From positions 11,401,001 through 11,465,000 of the forward strand of contig JAUCBN010000028.1 in assembly GCA_035048815.1 (NCBI GenBank): DNA of 64,000 nt. Reading direction: 5' to 3'. The DNA comes from Abelmoschus esculentus (taxonomy: Eukaryota > Streptophyta > Magnoliopsida > Malvales > Malvaceae). A program made the translations under genes and the position numbers. The notes under the pieces are model-generated. The model did not search any database, was not told the origin of the DNA, and worked only from the letters and a program-made list of their open reading frames with translations. Positions 48,069-60,603 of the stretch are shown one piece after another (within the stretch, counting starts at the first letter, position 1; each line of letters starts with the position of its first letter).

Positions 48069-48865
48069 TAAAAATTTATAGGGGTAGTGTATTTTATTTT
48101 ATTTGAAATGTATTAGTGAATATTAAATTTTTTTATAGGGTAATGAAGTTAAAACAATTTTATTATTTTATTTTAAATTTATTATATAATGTTTAAGGTT
48201 AGGAAAGATGTTTAATGTTTGAGCAAAAAGGAAGGGGAAAAGATGAAGAAGAAAAAAAACTATTTACGGTGAAAATATTGTAAGTGAATCTAAAATTTTA
48301 ATTTCTCGTTATATAAGTTTTATGTTTTTTTAAAATTTAATTGTTATGTTATGTATGATTCTTGATAATATCTATTTGATATTTTTTTTATTTTTTAAAA
48401 TGAATGATGTACGTATTAATATTTTGAAAATTAATATAGTTTTAGAAAGTCATTTACACTATATATTTGACATATTTTTTGGTTTAGCTACATTTTAGTA
48501 TAGTTTTAGAAATTAATTATTGTTATTATTTTAAAATTTGGTATAATTACATTTAGTTATTTATTTTTATTTGTATTATTATTGAAACTTTTATGTTAAA
48601 AATACAGATAAAATAAGCAACAATATCTTTGTGGTGAATATTTATTATAATTAAAAAATAGTGAAAATTGATGTCGATATTATATTAGAATGTGAAAATC
48701 TTACGAAGATGCGATTTAAAAAAATTACACTTTGAATGTGAAAAAAATCACATGACGGGAAAAATAATTTTTTATTTATTTACTGTTTAAAAATAGATTA
48801 CAAACAATTGATCTTCAATTTTGAACATTAAAATGTAATATTTTGGGAAATAATGTGCTGTAAAC

Positions 48866-51152
48866 TGTCGCAACCATTTTAAAATCGAAAAGTGTGGAAA
48901 ATAGCCTAGCGAGTGAATTTAGAAAAATTTGAATTTTTACCACTTTTAAAAAATCTTGTCATATTAAAAACATTTAATTTGAATTTTAAAAATGGGTTGG
49001 AGTCGCCACCGGCCACTTTACCTTATTAATTACACGTGGCATTTTGGTATTTCAAATAATAATATTAATTTAATTCGTCGTTGTCACATGAATATCGTTC
49101 GAATGAGAATATCCTTTTTGGATGAGAAAATATATTTCTTTTAAATACGAGCTTAAATAAGACGTCCTCTAGAAAGACAACCTTAACTCGTATTTAAAGA
49201 AATATAAGTTTTGCCCCAAAAGGTTTTAAATGCATGACCGGTTAATATCCGGTTCATTTTAAGTTCTAAGAGGCTCCATTAATTAAATATTTAAACCCTA
49301 TTAAATTATTAATTTTATCAAGTGTATTAGGATAACATCTGAATGCTCGGACACTACCATTTCGACACCGAACAAAATTAATAATACTATCGGTGCTACT
49401 AATCTTTGCCTAATTAATTTTATTAAATTTTAACCCTAAATTATTTATCATTTTCTACGTTTCATTGACGCGCCGAATACGATATCAAAGTACACTCTTG
49501 GCCAACGTGATGTCATTTCAAAATACTGACCACTTAGTGTATCCGAGACATATGATTAGAACACAATCGTTACTAAATTACATTCCTATTTAATTTAGTT
49601 ATATAATTAAAGTGACTAATCCTAAAAGAGCTCTAATTTAATTGATCTACGTAAAAATTGTCACCCTAAATAGACATACTACATGCTTTTAAAAATACAA
49701 GCATAATAAATAATTAAATAAATAAATAAAACAATATAGCAAAAATATAAGATGAAGGAACTAAATTACTTATTATTAAAGAGATATGAGAGCTCGAAAC
49801 ATAACAAGGAAAGTATATTAAAAAGATAAAAAAGAACTTAACTGTCATGGATTTGATTTTTTTTTGGGATTGGATTAGACTTAATATAATTAAATTAAAT
49901 TAAATTAATTTTAAACTTAGAACAAATTAATTAAATTCAATTAAGTGTTGAATTAAATTAATTCTAAGTTTTAGAAATTAAATTAAACTTAATTAAAGTC
50001 TAAATTGATAAAAATTAAGTTTGGGGTTCAATTTAGGGTCAATTAGGGGTTAAATTGAGCAAATTTTGAAGTTTTAGGCTCTAATTAAGGGTATAGGGAC
50101 TAAATTGAATTACATTTCAAAATTTGAGCGAACACGGGAGCAAATTCCCCATTTAGCTCAAAAACACGTGAATCCGGGTCAACCCGGATCCGACCCGCGT
50201 AAGTCATTCACCAAAACAGCGTCGTCTTGTGTGCGAAAGACCTCCCATTTCACCGAGTTGACTCGCTCATTTGAGAGACCCTCTAACTCGGCCCGACTCA
50301 GTTTTCTCTCAATTCTCTCAAGCAAACACCAAAAACCCAGAAAAACCATACGAAATGGATCAAAAACCCCACTTTTGTATGGTGTCATCTTTGTTCATCA
50401 TGAACAAGGATGAACACCAAGAACAAGCCTAGAACTTTCATGGACTCTTTCCTTTGATCCGATACCACCATTCTCCGGCGACCAACGAGTGTTCGCCGAC
50501 CATCGTTTCGAGACTCAGACCGCCGTGAAATTTGACTTCAGCCACTGGCGAACACGCAGGAAACCTCGAAAACCCCTAAAAATACTTCGAAAAATGTTTT
50601 CCTTTAATCTAAACACTAAAACACCTACAAAATCTCCTTAAGCACTCGGATCTACCTGAACCTACCCAGATTACCTTTTTTCCCCGAATCTATCCTAAAC
50701 GTGATCCTAAATTCATCGAAATCCCATTTTTAAGTTCATTACCTTCAATAGATTACCATGAACGAAAAACTACATGACAATCTAAACTTGTAATTAACAG
50801 TAAAAGGAGTGTAAGGCTTACCTTCAACGCTCTATTATTCTCTGATGGTGTTTCAGCGATTATCTCAAAGACTCCGGTTGAATTTCAGATCCCCACGCCC
50901 CTCTGCTGCGTTTTTCTTTTAAAAGGATCACACCCACACTCCTAACGTCGTAGGTATCTCAACCAAATCCCACTTTCCCTAAAATCTTTTCACCAACCAA
51001 CCCTTACACCGAAAATCTCTCCCATATCTCCCCCTTTTCAGTTTTTTTCTATTTTTAATATTTATTTTTTGTTATTTATTATTAATATTATTATAGATAT
51101 TATTTATTTAATATTTTCCCAAGCCTCTTATGCCAAAAATTCGGGTGTAACA
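48866..51152 (-). mobile_element. solo LTR, Tat/Ogre-like Ty3 family (2287 bp)
   Basis: On the minus strand it starts TGTTACACCCGAATTTTTGG and ends GGTTGCGACA. TAAAC flanks both sides (48861-48865 and 51153-51157), a perfect 5-bp duplication. No internal domain is present. It corresponds over most of its length to 30441-32913 in the opposite orientation, including the GGATCCGGGTT and GAGTTGACTCG blocks. Confidence 0.88.
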
Positions 51153-51212
51153 TAAACAATATATTTGAAATTAAAAATTCCTATTGCTGTAAATTGTCCA
51201 TGATTCACTAAT

Positions 51213-53283
51213 AATAATATAATATTAATGTAACTTTAATTCATATTTTTAACAAATATATTTTTTTTGCTATGTAATTCTTTCAATTTGACCACTAAAG
51301 TTTTTATAAAATTTTTCTTTATATCAATTTATTGACTCATGTATACTATCAACAATATATTTTTTTAATTTTATTCGCATGAATTTAATAATATAATCTA
51401 TTTTAAAAGTTATTTCTGTAAGTAAAAAATAATATGAAGTAATATATATGTAGATCTTATACAATAAGATAGAATCGTTTAAATAAGAATAAAACATATT
51501 ATAATATTATAAATAATTACAATTAAAATTTATACATCAACTTAAAAAATCGACTTAACTCGAATGAAAAAATTCAAATAAAATTCTATTTATAAAATTA
51601 GACCAACTAACTCAAATAATTTAATTTATTTAACTTATCTCGACTCGTTCAGACGTTTATATACTTAAAAAGTAACATATTAATCTTAATTTTCTCTCTC
51701 TAAAATTGTATATCATTATTAAGAAGATCAGACATAATAATTTTAGAGGACTATAAGTAAAAGACATGGTTATTTAAGTTTCGAGTTTAATTCAAGTCTT
51801 TATAATTGTAACTAGAATTGTGTATTTTAAAATGTGAAATTAATATTCAAATTACTAATTCAATGAAAAATAATTTATATAAAAATAAATTAAAATATCA
51901 TAGTCTTTTAATTAAAATAATAATTAAACGATTTAATTAATCAGATTAAATATTTTTACCTATCGTTAATTAAAATATGTTAATTCTAGTGTTAAATTAC
52001 ATACTAATATTTTTAATTTTGTAAATTAAAAATTAAATAATTCCTACATCGTCGGCAAAGAGAGTAACTATGGCCAAGTTATTGTTGGAAAGAGTGAGAA
52101 AACAGAACACGTAGTAATCATTCATTCGTACACATACGGCGGGACAGAAGTCAGGGAAAGCAGCGACCGACGAAAATGAGGGAAGTTGTCGTGAGACATT
52201 CGAATATGAATTTAAGTAATTATATAAATTTATATAATATATATAATTTTTTATTTAAATAATAAAAGTTTAAGTTATAATATAAAAATTAATATTTAAA
52301 GTAAAATCTAAAAAATCTTATTTAATTGAATACAATTTTATATAATTATATATATTTATTTAGTAAAAATTTTATTTTTTTAAATACGGAGAAGCTAAAG
52401 ATCAAATAATAAGATATAAAATTTTATTAAAATTTAAAATCTAAGAAACATAAAAAATTATTTTATTATTTAAATTAAAAAAGATTTTAAATATAATTAT
52501 ACTAAAAAATAAAAAATTACTCTCGACGTTTACGGTGAATTTGACTCTGTCCTCGTTTCTAAATTATTATTTAATTATATATAAATTCTAATTAAAATAA
52601 TAAATTTTTTATAATTTCGTATTTTATCCCCTTAGCGTGTCCACGGAGACGAGCGTTGAAAGATAGTTAAGAAATGAGAACGTGGTTGGCTTCGTCAATT
52701 GGATTCAACAAATAATTCTTTTGGTCCTTTAACTTTATTGATGTAATCATTTTTCCCTTCAAGTTTTATTATATCTAATTTTGACACTCAAACTTTTATA
52801 TTTTGACAAAATTACCTAAACCTGACGAAACAATAACCCACCGTTAACATAAACTAGTTTGTCATTACATAAATGTTGACATCTATTTTATTATTTTCCA
52901 CCCTGCCTTCAAATAATTTCACATACGATAAAAATTGTAACACACTAGAAAAAAATTATATCATAGATTATTTTCGTTATATCATTTATGAGATTAATCA
53001 ATAAATACATTTATTTTATTAATGTTTTAGTTTATCTTTTAATCAAGTAAAAATTTATTTGATAAAAAAATAAAAAATTAATAAAATAAATATTTAATTA
53101 ATTGATCTAATAAATATTGTGACGGGATAACTTATAATATAATTTCTTATAAATTAGACCCCACCCAAGTCCCAGTTGAATTTTAAGTGTCATATAAGAC
53201 TGTGAAAACAAACTCAATTGGTCCAATATTTAAAACAATCTTAGACCAAACTTTTGTTTATTAGGCAACCTTTGTTAGATTTT
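51213..53283. other. AT-rich intergenic DNA, no gene seen
   Basis: No convincing ORF. A GC-richer island at 52060-52200 and a MITE-like stretch at 52710-52880 (TTGGTCCTTTAACTTTATTGA, later ACCGTTAACATAAACTAG) are the only notable parts. Confidence 0.55.
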
Positions 53284-53436
53284 TTTTGAATTAGCTAATA
53301 GTGATTACAGTAGTATCTGTTCTATAATCTCTATCATTTGATATTGATTGCTCAATCACTCTGTTGGCATCACTGGTGCTCGAACACGTGATCTCTAAGA
53401 GCGATAATCGTTTCTTTAATCACTTGGGCTAGAGGG
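53284..53436 (-). mobile_element. SINE-like copy 4, best preserved head
   Basis: On the minus strand it begins CCTCTAGCCCAAGTGATTAA, an A-box-like tRNA start. CACGTGTTCGAGCACCAGT follows as a B box and GCTAATTCAAAAAA as the tail. The head-body-tail order equals that of the copies at 18345-18795. Confidence 0.55.
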
Positions 53437-53989
53437 CTCGTAAAATAACCGAAACCTAAGTAAATAGAATCAAACAATTTGTACAAGCCACACCATTTAA
53501 AAACAACCAGCGAACTTTCCGGCGATACCGCACAAGTTGTACTGATAAAACACATTATTTTTTAAAAAATATTATATTTGAATTATAAAGACATTATTAA
53601 AAGAAAATTTATAAATTTTAAACATAAATTATAGTAATGATATATTATAATAATAAAAAAATCAATATCGAATCTTTGACGACTCAATGGTATTAATTGA
53701 AAAAAAGGGAAAACAACCGACCACCACGCTTGAGTAATATATATATATATATATGGATAAGTCTATAACGGGGGTCGCACACCGCTGAACACCGTTACCG
53801 TTGAATACCGCTGAACATTATTAATTTTTTTTAAAAAAATCAAAATCAAAAGGACTTTAATTATAATTAAAATTATCTGTAAAATAAATAAAAATTAAAT
53901 TAAATTAAATAAACATTAAATATTCTATTTTATTATTTTCTTAAACAAAATCATAAAAATAAATTGAAGAGCAGCCTCACGTATGAAAA

Positions 53990-54198
53990 TATTCACGCAA
54001 ACTATACTCACGACCATCGCCATCATCGTCTTCCCTATCTTCCACAGAACTCAACCACAGACAACAACGTTATTTTTCCGGCAAAGAATTTCTCTCGTTC
54101 AAATAACCCAACACCAATGGAGAATTTCTCTCGAGTAGCAGTTCATCGTCGCTTTCGTCGTGGTTTGAATCGTTGTTTGATTTCATCTCACGGTGCAG
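53990..54198 (+). other. putative leader exon of the MULE transposase gene
   Basis: This is GC-richer than its surroundings and ends GGTGCAG before GTAAAT. Frames inside (including one from 53964) have no recognisable protein. A non-coding 5' exon, with the ATG in the exon at 60602, is the simplest reading. Confidence 0.35.
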
Positions 54199-55158
54199 GT
54201 AAATATTCTCAATATTTATGAATCGAATCATCAAATTGAAATATAATTTCATGAATCTTTTATACAAAATTATAAAACCCTAAATTCCCAAATCAAAAAT
54301 CTTTATTTTAATATTAGCCAAATCAAAATCATAATTTTTCTAATTAAAAAACTTAGATTTAAGCCAATGTTGATTCTGATTGAAGTCTCGCCTACCATCG
54401 TCCTTGTTAATTATAAATTCGACCAAAATATTTCTTACCCAATCATGTAAATCGGTTATGTTAAAAAGACTTGTATTGAGAGTTTTGTTTTAATATATTG
54501 TATTGATATGGATCTAGTTTTACCCCCAAGTCATTTGTTTTTCCCTGCAATATTAGAAATTAAAGTCATTTGTTTTAACCTTGTTGATCATTTTAGCACA
54601 AAAGTAGTATTTGTTACACTTGTCTTTCACAGTGTGTTTAAATTGAGGAATTCATGTTGGACATGTGTATGTTTTATATAGAAGCAACTAGGATGCTTCT
54701 GACTTTATATATTTGCTTAAAATTTACCCCTTTTAATATATTTGCTCTTTTTTCTGTTTTTATATGGTTTCTGTTTGGCTTTAAGTACTTGGATTTTGTG
54801 TATTTTTATTTTAAGTGATTTATGTTTTAACTGATGTTTATTTGTAGGTTACTTTTTATGTTATTAACTTGTTGGAAATGTCTAGTGATTCTCTTCGGCT
54901 ATTTGTTGACAATTATGTTATCTTTTAATTCTTAATTATTTTTAGATTGAAAAAATGAATATTAACAGCTTTAATATAAACTTATATACATGTTTAGGTT
55001 TTGTTATCCTCAAGTTAGGGGTATTCTTTTTTTTTTCATTCTTTCTTCAATGCATACTCTCTTTTGGGGATCCTAGTCACTCGATTCATGCATATCTTAT
55101 TCTGACTATTGTATAAAATTTAAAATTTTGATTTATTATTTTATTTATTTAGGACTGC
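54199..55158. other. probable leader intron of the MULE, left part
   Basis: T-rich intron-like DNA without ORFs. It ends at ACTGC (55154-55158), the target duplication of the inserted retrotransposon, and continues at 60541. Confidence 0.45.
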
Positions 55159-56477
55159 TGACAAGCATCGAATTGTCAAATAAATAATTCCTATTTCTTA
55201 AATTAAATAAAAGAATAGAGAAAGTAGGGTCGATCCACAGGAACTAAGAAATTTCCAACGTTGAATTGAATTGATCCTGATCCTGATCCAAAAAAAAACA
55301 ATAAATTAGAAAATGGGGGTTTGATATTATAAAACTAAAAATAATCTTAATCTAATAATAACTGAAATTAAATGAAAATAAATATTTGAAGTAATAAATT
55401 TAAAGGATATAGCCTCAAGCTTCGCTTCGCCTCAAATCTCAATTGATCATCGAAATAGATTTTACTTCAAGATCCATGCCAGTTACAGTCTACAAGGCCC
55501 AACCCTTGTAACTTGTTTCTCTCTTCGGTAAACCAATATTCCCAAGTCTATCTTCGGAATTCGGTCTTTGCTGGACTAACCACGCCTATCGCCGTTAGCG
55601 TCAATACAACTTTAAGCACTGGAAAAGCCTGACTCGAGTTATAGCGTCTCACAGAGAATTAAACCCGATCTTGATTTCCCTTAGTGGACCGCCACCAAGT
55701 TTATTCACAGGAAGCCAAATTTGCTACCAGCCGATTTTTCTTTCCAACGATAGATCTAAACAATCTTCAAGTCAACGTGTACTTTTTGAAATGAAGGCGT
55801 CGAGATCATTAAAGGAAAAGCCGATTGTCAATCCTTGATTTCAGAAAATCAAGAATATTATCCGAAGGAATTAAGTACTTCACGATTCTCACAATATGGA
55901 TTGAGTCGTCACTTAGCTTTCGGCTAAATGAAAGTTTAGCTAAGCATGAATGAGATCATACTTAGCATTTTCTAGAAGAAAAGAAATAAAAAAAAACTTA
56001 AAGAAAAATAAAAGAACTAGAGAGAACTTTTATTACTCAAGAGAGAAAGTGAAAATTGAAGTACATCTCAAGCTTTACCTCTATGGGTATTTATACTATT
56101 CTAAAACCCTAAAAATGTAACAATTCAAAATTTAAAAAAAATAAAAAAGATAAAGATAAATATTCTAAAATTTAAAATTTAAATTCCTAAGATAAATCTT
56201 CAAGATGATTCCCAAATAATCCATTCATCCTTTTAGAATATATGACTAAACTATCTTCTAGAAACTTTTGCTGACTGGATAATCCAAATCTGCCAGATCG
56301 AAAAGTGTCGTGCCCATGACTCCAGTCATAAAAAAATGCAGAATTCACTATTTTCTGTTGGTTCTGAAAAATAAATTCCTACACTGAAAATGATCAAAAT
56401 AGAACCAAATTAGTAATATCAAATCGACAATGGAAAATAATTATTAATAAAAAATATATAAATTCGAACACTCATCA
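55159..56477 (-). repeat. 3' LTR of the Athila-like element
   Basis: On the minus strand it begins TGATGAGTGTTCG after the tract GAGGGGGAATT and ends GCTTGTCA. It is nearly identical to 59212-60540. A TATA-like GTATAAATACCC on the minus strand lies at about 56083-56094. Confidence 0.92.
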
Positions 56478-57616
56478 AATTCCCCCTCACTTATTCAATG
56501 CTTGTCCTCAAGCATACTCAAATTCTCATTTTCGTCACTTATCAAAATTCACTCAAAAAGTTTATGTCAAATCCCATGTACATGCATGAATTAAAGAAGT
56601 TAGACAAGACAATCAAATAAAGGTGACATGATATTTCAATAAATAATAATTAACCAAATGAATAAGAGGTAGATATGCAGAGCTTTTGCTATTTGCTTGT
56701 GAGACGAAATCAAATCAAGTTTAGATCCTTCATGATAAACGATTGGCGGAGTGTGAGTTTTATTTTCCTCTCCTTTTATATCACTCTCTTTTTTTCTTTT
56801 TTTTGAAAGAGATTATTTTCTTTTTTTTTATTCTTTTTTTTCAAGCGCTTTATTTTTTTTTCAAAAGACATTTTTTCCTTTTTTTTCTTTTCTTTTTTAG
56901 CGCTACTCTCATTAACTCTAACTCTGTAGTCTCGACTCATCACCGAATCTTTGAACTAGAAACGAGATGACAACCCAAGCAACTCGCCCTGATTCTCCAA
57001 TCCAGTCACATTCAAACGATCTACCACTCACAATCGTCTTAAAAAAAAATCATGCACCTGAAGATAACATCATTATTAGCAAAACAAGAACAAACTCATA
57101 TTTAAGCAACACTAACAATTATACCATAAGGTTAAAAACTTTCACCAAAACATCTAATCATCTCAAGTTAATTATCCATGCATAACAAATTTAATTCAAG
57201 CTTGTAAACAAGGGATTATGATAAAACTAACAAGTCAACCCAGATAAACAACAATCATAAAAACTTAAAATATATCTTCAAACTAACATGAACAAGTAAG
57301 GAGAAATATAACCACTCCCCCTTATTTTAAGCATATTATCTCAATATAAAAATTAAAGTACAAGAGAAGGAATAGAGATACTCCCCGCGTCTAAAGTAAG
57401 TTTAGTTGTCGACAACTTTGGAGGTTATTTGCAATTTTTTCAAATTTTATGCACGACAAAGCCATTCAAATCTGGGGAAAATTCTGTGTAAATTTATTTG
57501 AAAATAAATTAGATGAAAATAAATAAATAAATAAAAGAAGAAGAAAAATAAATAAAGAAAATGGGTTGCCTCCCATTGAGCGCTTTGTTTAACGTCGTTT
57601 AGCTCGATGACCTGAT
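56478..57616 (-). other. non-coding 3' internal region with polypurine tract
   Basis: On the minus strand AAACAAAGCGCTCAATGGG then AGGCAACCCA (about 57590-57560) is a conserved block seen after pol in this lineage. An A/G-rich run lies at 56900-56780. The tract GTGAGGGGGAATT abuts the LTR. No env-like ORF is present. Confidence 0.6.
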
Positions 57617-59152
57617 TCAGACCACAGGTTCTTCTAAAATTATCTCTTCGATCAAGCACGCTTGATTATTCTCATAGTACGTCTTTAACCTTTGACCATT
57701 AACTTTAAAACAAACCCCCTTATCATCTTGAATTTCGACTGCACCATGAGGAAACACTTTAGTTATAGTGAAAGGTCCAAGCCACTTTGATCGTAGTTTT
57801 CCTGCAAAAATTTTGAACTTTGAGTTAAAAAGTAAAACCTTTTGTCCAATGGAAAAAGTTTTAAAGGAAATTCTACGATCGTGAAATTCTTTTGTTTTGT
57901 CCTGGTATATTCGAGCACTATCATAGGCGTTCCTACGAATTTCCTCAAATTCCTGAATATGAAGCTTTCTAGTTTCGCCAACATAGACTAGGCGATATGA
58001 AGACATGCCAATAGGACCCTTATAAGCAGTTCGATACGCCCACAAGGCATCAACCAATTTTAAACTCTAATCTTTGCGGTTCGACTTAACTACCTTCTCA
58101 AGAATCGCTTTGATCTCTCGATTTGACACTTCTGCTTGACCATTCGTTTGAGGATGGTAAGCAGTAGCGATCCGTTGTGTCACTCTATATTTCTTCATAA
58201 GTGTTTCAATGACACGATTAACAAAATGCTTTCCGCGATCGCTTATGATTGCTCGCGGCGTGCCAAACCTGGAAAAGATAAAATTCTTTAGAAATTCAAC
58301 AGTAGTTTTGGCATCATTATTTCGAGTAGCTTTAGCCTCTATCCACTTAGACACGTAGTCAACAGCAAGAATTATGTAACAATTTCCGAAAGATGAGATG
58401 AAGGGTCCCATATAGTCTATTCCCCATATATCAAAAATTTCACAAACATGAATAGGATTTAGGGGCATTTCATTTCTTCTACTTAAATTGCCAACATGTT
58501 AACATTTTTCACATGATTTGCAAAATTTATAAGTGTCACGAAAAATATCAGGCCAAAAGAATCCATATTCTAGAATCTTATGCGCAGTTTGCTTCGGTCC
58601 GAAATGACCTCCACAAGAATAAGAGTGACAAAAATTAAATATAGAATTTACCTCATTTTCTGCAATACATCGCCTTATTACCTGATCTGAACAATACTTC
58701 CAGAGATATGGGTCATCCCAAATATAAAAATGAGATTCACGCTTAATTCGTTTTACCTCGGATTATGATAAGTCTGAAGGTAATTCTCCTGTGGCTAAAT
58801 AGTTAACTATGTCCGCATACCATGGAGATATTCCTTGAGCCAAAAACAAATTTTCCTCTGGAAATTCTTCTCGTACTGCTGTATCAGTTGAGATGATAGG
58901 AAGTCGACTTAGATGATCTGCTACTAAATTCTCTCGTCCCTTCTTATCCTTGATTTCTAGATTAAACTCTTGTAAGAGTAAAATCCAACGGATTAGTCGG
59001 GGTTTTGCTTCTTTCTTGCTTAACAAATATTTCAAAGCTGCATGATCAGAATAAACAATTATTTTAGTTCTCAAAAGATATGAACGAAATTTCTCTAAAG
59101 CAAAAACAATTGCAAACAATTCTACTAGTTTTGCCGGAAGTGACCTGGTCAT
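57617..59152 (-). pseudogene. Athila-type pol remnant: RNase H and integrase
   Basis: Minus-strand order. RNase H (59152-58763): ELFAIVFALEKFRSYLL, YSDHAALKYLL, KPRLIRWILLLQEF and ADHLSRLP. Integrase zinc-binding part (about 58700-58500): HFGPKQTAHKIL, then FCKSCEKC. Integrase core (58468-58067): IDYMGPF, IISDRGKHF and AEVSNREIK, which supply D, D and E. C-terminal part (58057-57617): ALWAYRTAYKGPIGMS, GQKVLLFNSK and SKWLGPFTITKVFPHGAVEI. Stops interrupt it after PSDLS (near 58760), at 58499-58501 (TAA) and at 58067-58069 (TAG), the last where the family has tryptophan. The domains copy and insert element DNA; here they cannot be made as one protein. Confidence 0.92.
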
Positions 59153-59190
59153 AGATCAAAACAAAACAATATTAGTGATTTTTACCGAAG

Positions 59191-59208
59191 TCCCCGGCAA
59201 CGGCGCCA
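59191..59208 (-). other. primer-binding site, tRNA-Asp type
   Basis: On the minus strand TGGCGCCGTTGCCGGGGA follows the 5' LTR after three bases. This is the standard primer site of Athila-type elements. Confidence 0.95.
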
Positions 59209-59211
59209 ATT

Positions 59212-60540
59212 TGACAAGCGTCAAATTGTCAAATAAATAATTCCTATTTCTCAAATTAAATAAAAGAATAGTATAGAGAAAGTAGGGTCGATCCACAGGG
59301 GCTAAGAAATTTCCAACGTTGAATTGAATTGATCTTGATCCTGATCTAAAAAAAAACAATAAATTAGAAAATGGGGGTTTGATATTATAAAACTAAAAAT
59401 AATCTTAATCTAATAATAACTGAAATTAAATGAAAATAAATATTTGAAGTAATAAATTTAAAGGATATAGCCTCAAGCTTCGCTTCGCCTCAAATCTCAA
59501 TTGATCATCGAAATAGATTTTACTTCAAGATCCATGCCAGTTACAGTCTACAAGGCCCAACCCTTGTAACTTGCTTCTCTCTTCGGTAAACCAATATTCC
59601 CAAGTCTATCTCCGGAATTCGGTCTTTGCTGGACTAACCACGCCTATCGCCGTTAGCGTCAATACAACTTTAAGAACTGGAAAAGCCTGACTCGAGTTAT
59701 AGCGTCTCACAGAGAATCAAACCCGATCTTGATTTCCCTTAGTGGACCGCCACCAAGTTTGTTCACAAGAAGCCAAATTTGCTACCAGCCGATTTTTCTT
59801 CCCAACGATAGATCTAAAAAATCTTCAAGTCAACGTGCACTTTTTGAAATGAAGGCGTCGAGATCATTAAAGAAAAGCTGATTGCCAATCCTTGATTTCA
59901 GAAAATCAAGAATGTTATCCGAAGGAATTAAGTGCTTCACGATTCTCACAATATGGATTGAGTCGTCACTTAGCTTTCGGCTAAATGAAAGTTTAGCTAA
60001 GCATGAATGAGATCATACTTAGCATTTTCTAGAAGAAAAGAAATAAAAAAAACTTAAAGAAAAATAAAAGAACTAGAGAGAACTTTTATTACTCAAGAGA
60101 GAAAGTGAAAATTGAAGTACATCTCAAGCTTTACCTCTATGGGTATTTATACTATTCTAAAACCCTAAAAATATAACAATTCAAAATTTAAAAAAAATAA
60201 AAAAGATAAAGATAAAGATAAATATTCTAAAATTTAAAATTTAAATTCCTAAGATAAATCTTCAAGATGATTCCCAAATAATCCATTCATCCTTCTAGAA
60301 TATATGACTGAACTATCTTCTAGAAACTTTTGTTGACTGGATAATCCAAATCTGTCAGATCAAAAAGCGTCGTGCCCATGACTCCAGTCATAAAAAAAAT
60401 GCAGAATTCACTATTTTCTGTTGGTTCTGAAAAATAAGTTCCTACACTGAAAATGATCAAAATAGAACCAAATTAGTAATATCAAATCGACAATGAAAAA
60501 TAATTATTAATAAAAATTATATAAATTCGAACACTCATCA
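59212..60540 (-). repeat. 5' LTR of the Athila-like element
   Basis: It is the twin of 55159-56477. A 4-bp insertion (around 59271) and an extra GATAAA repeat (around 60207) are among the few length differences. It abuts the target duplication ACTGC at 60541. Confidence 0.92.
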
Positions 60541-60603
60541 ACTGCTATTTGATTCATCATTTTAATAATATTATTTTTTTTTAAATTATAAAATTTAATA
60601 GAT

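Larger units (their letters stand above)
46541..51212. mobile_element. inverted-repeat element carrying three later insertions
   Basis: Left arm 46541-46592 plus 47166-47300 is the reverse complement of right arm 48768-48865 plus 51153-51212. Shared blocks, read inward, include GACAATTTACA, ATTTTTAATT, ATATTGTTTACA, GCATTAT, TGTTCAAAATT and GTTTGTAATC. Each arm is interrupted: the left by the repeat at 46593-47165, the right by the solo LTR at 48866-51152. Removing both restores paired arms. The outer ends and target duplication are not resolved. No coding region is seen. Confidence 0.6.
55159..60540 (-). mobile_element. Athila-like Ty3 retrotransposon, internally deleted, with perfect target duplication
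   Basis: Two LTRs (55159-56477 and 59212-60540) enclose 2.73 kb. ACTGC flanks both outer ends (55154-55158 and 60541-60545). On the minus strand the order is LTR, PBS (59208-59191), RNase H, integrase, a non-coding tail, polypurine tract (56478-56490), LTR. Gag, protease and most of RT are missing, so it cannot move alone. The LTRs differ by roughly two to three percent by eye, so insertion is relatively recent. Confidence 0.93.

Noticed and set aside
53964..54221. 85-codon ORF at the 5' end of the MULE as a protein gene
   Set aside because: No recognisable domain; the CAG/GTAAAT donor inside it favours a non-coding leader exon.
56743..57185. Plus-strand ORFs rich in Phe between the Athila LTRs
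   Set aside because: They are the complement of an A/G-rich non-coding tract on the element's coding strand.
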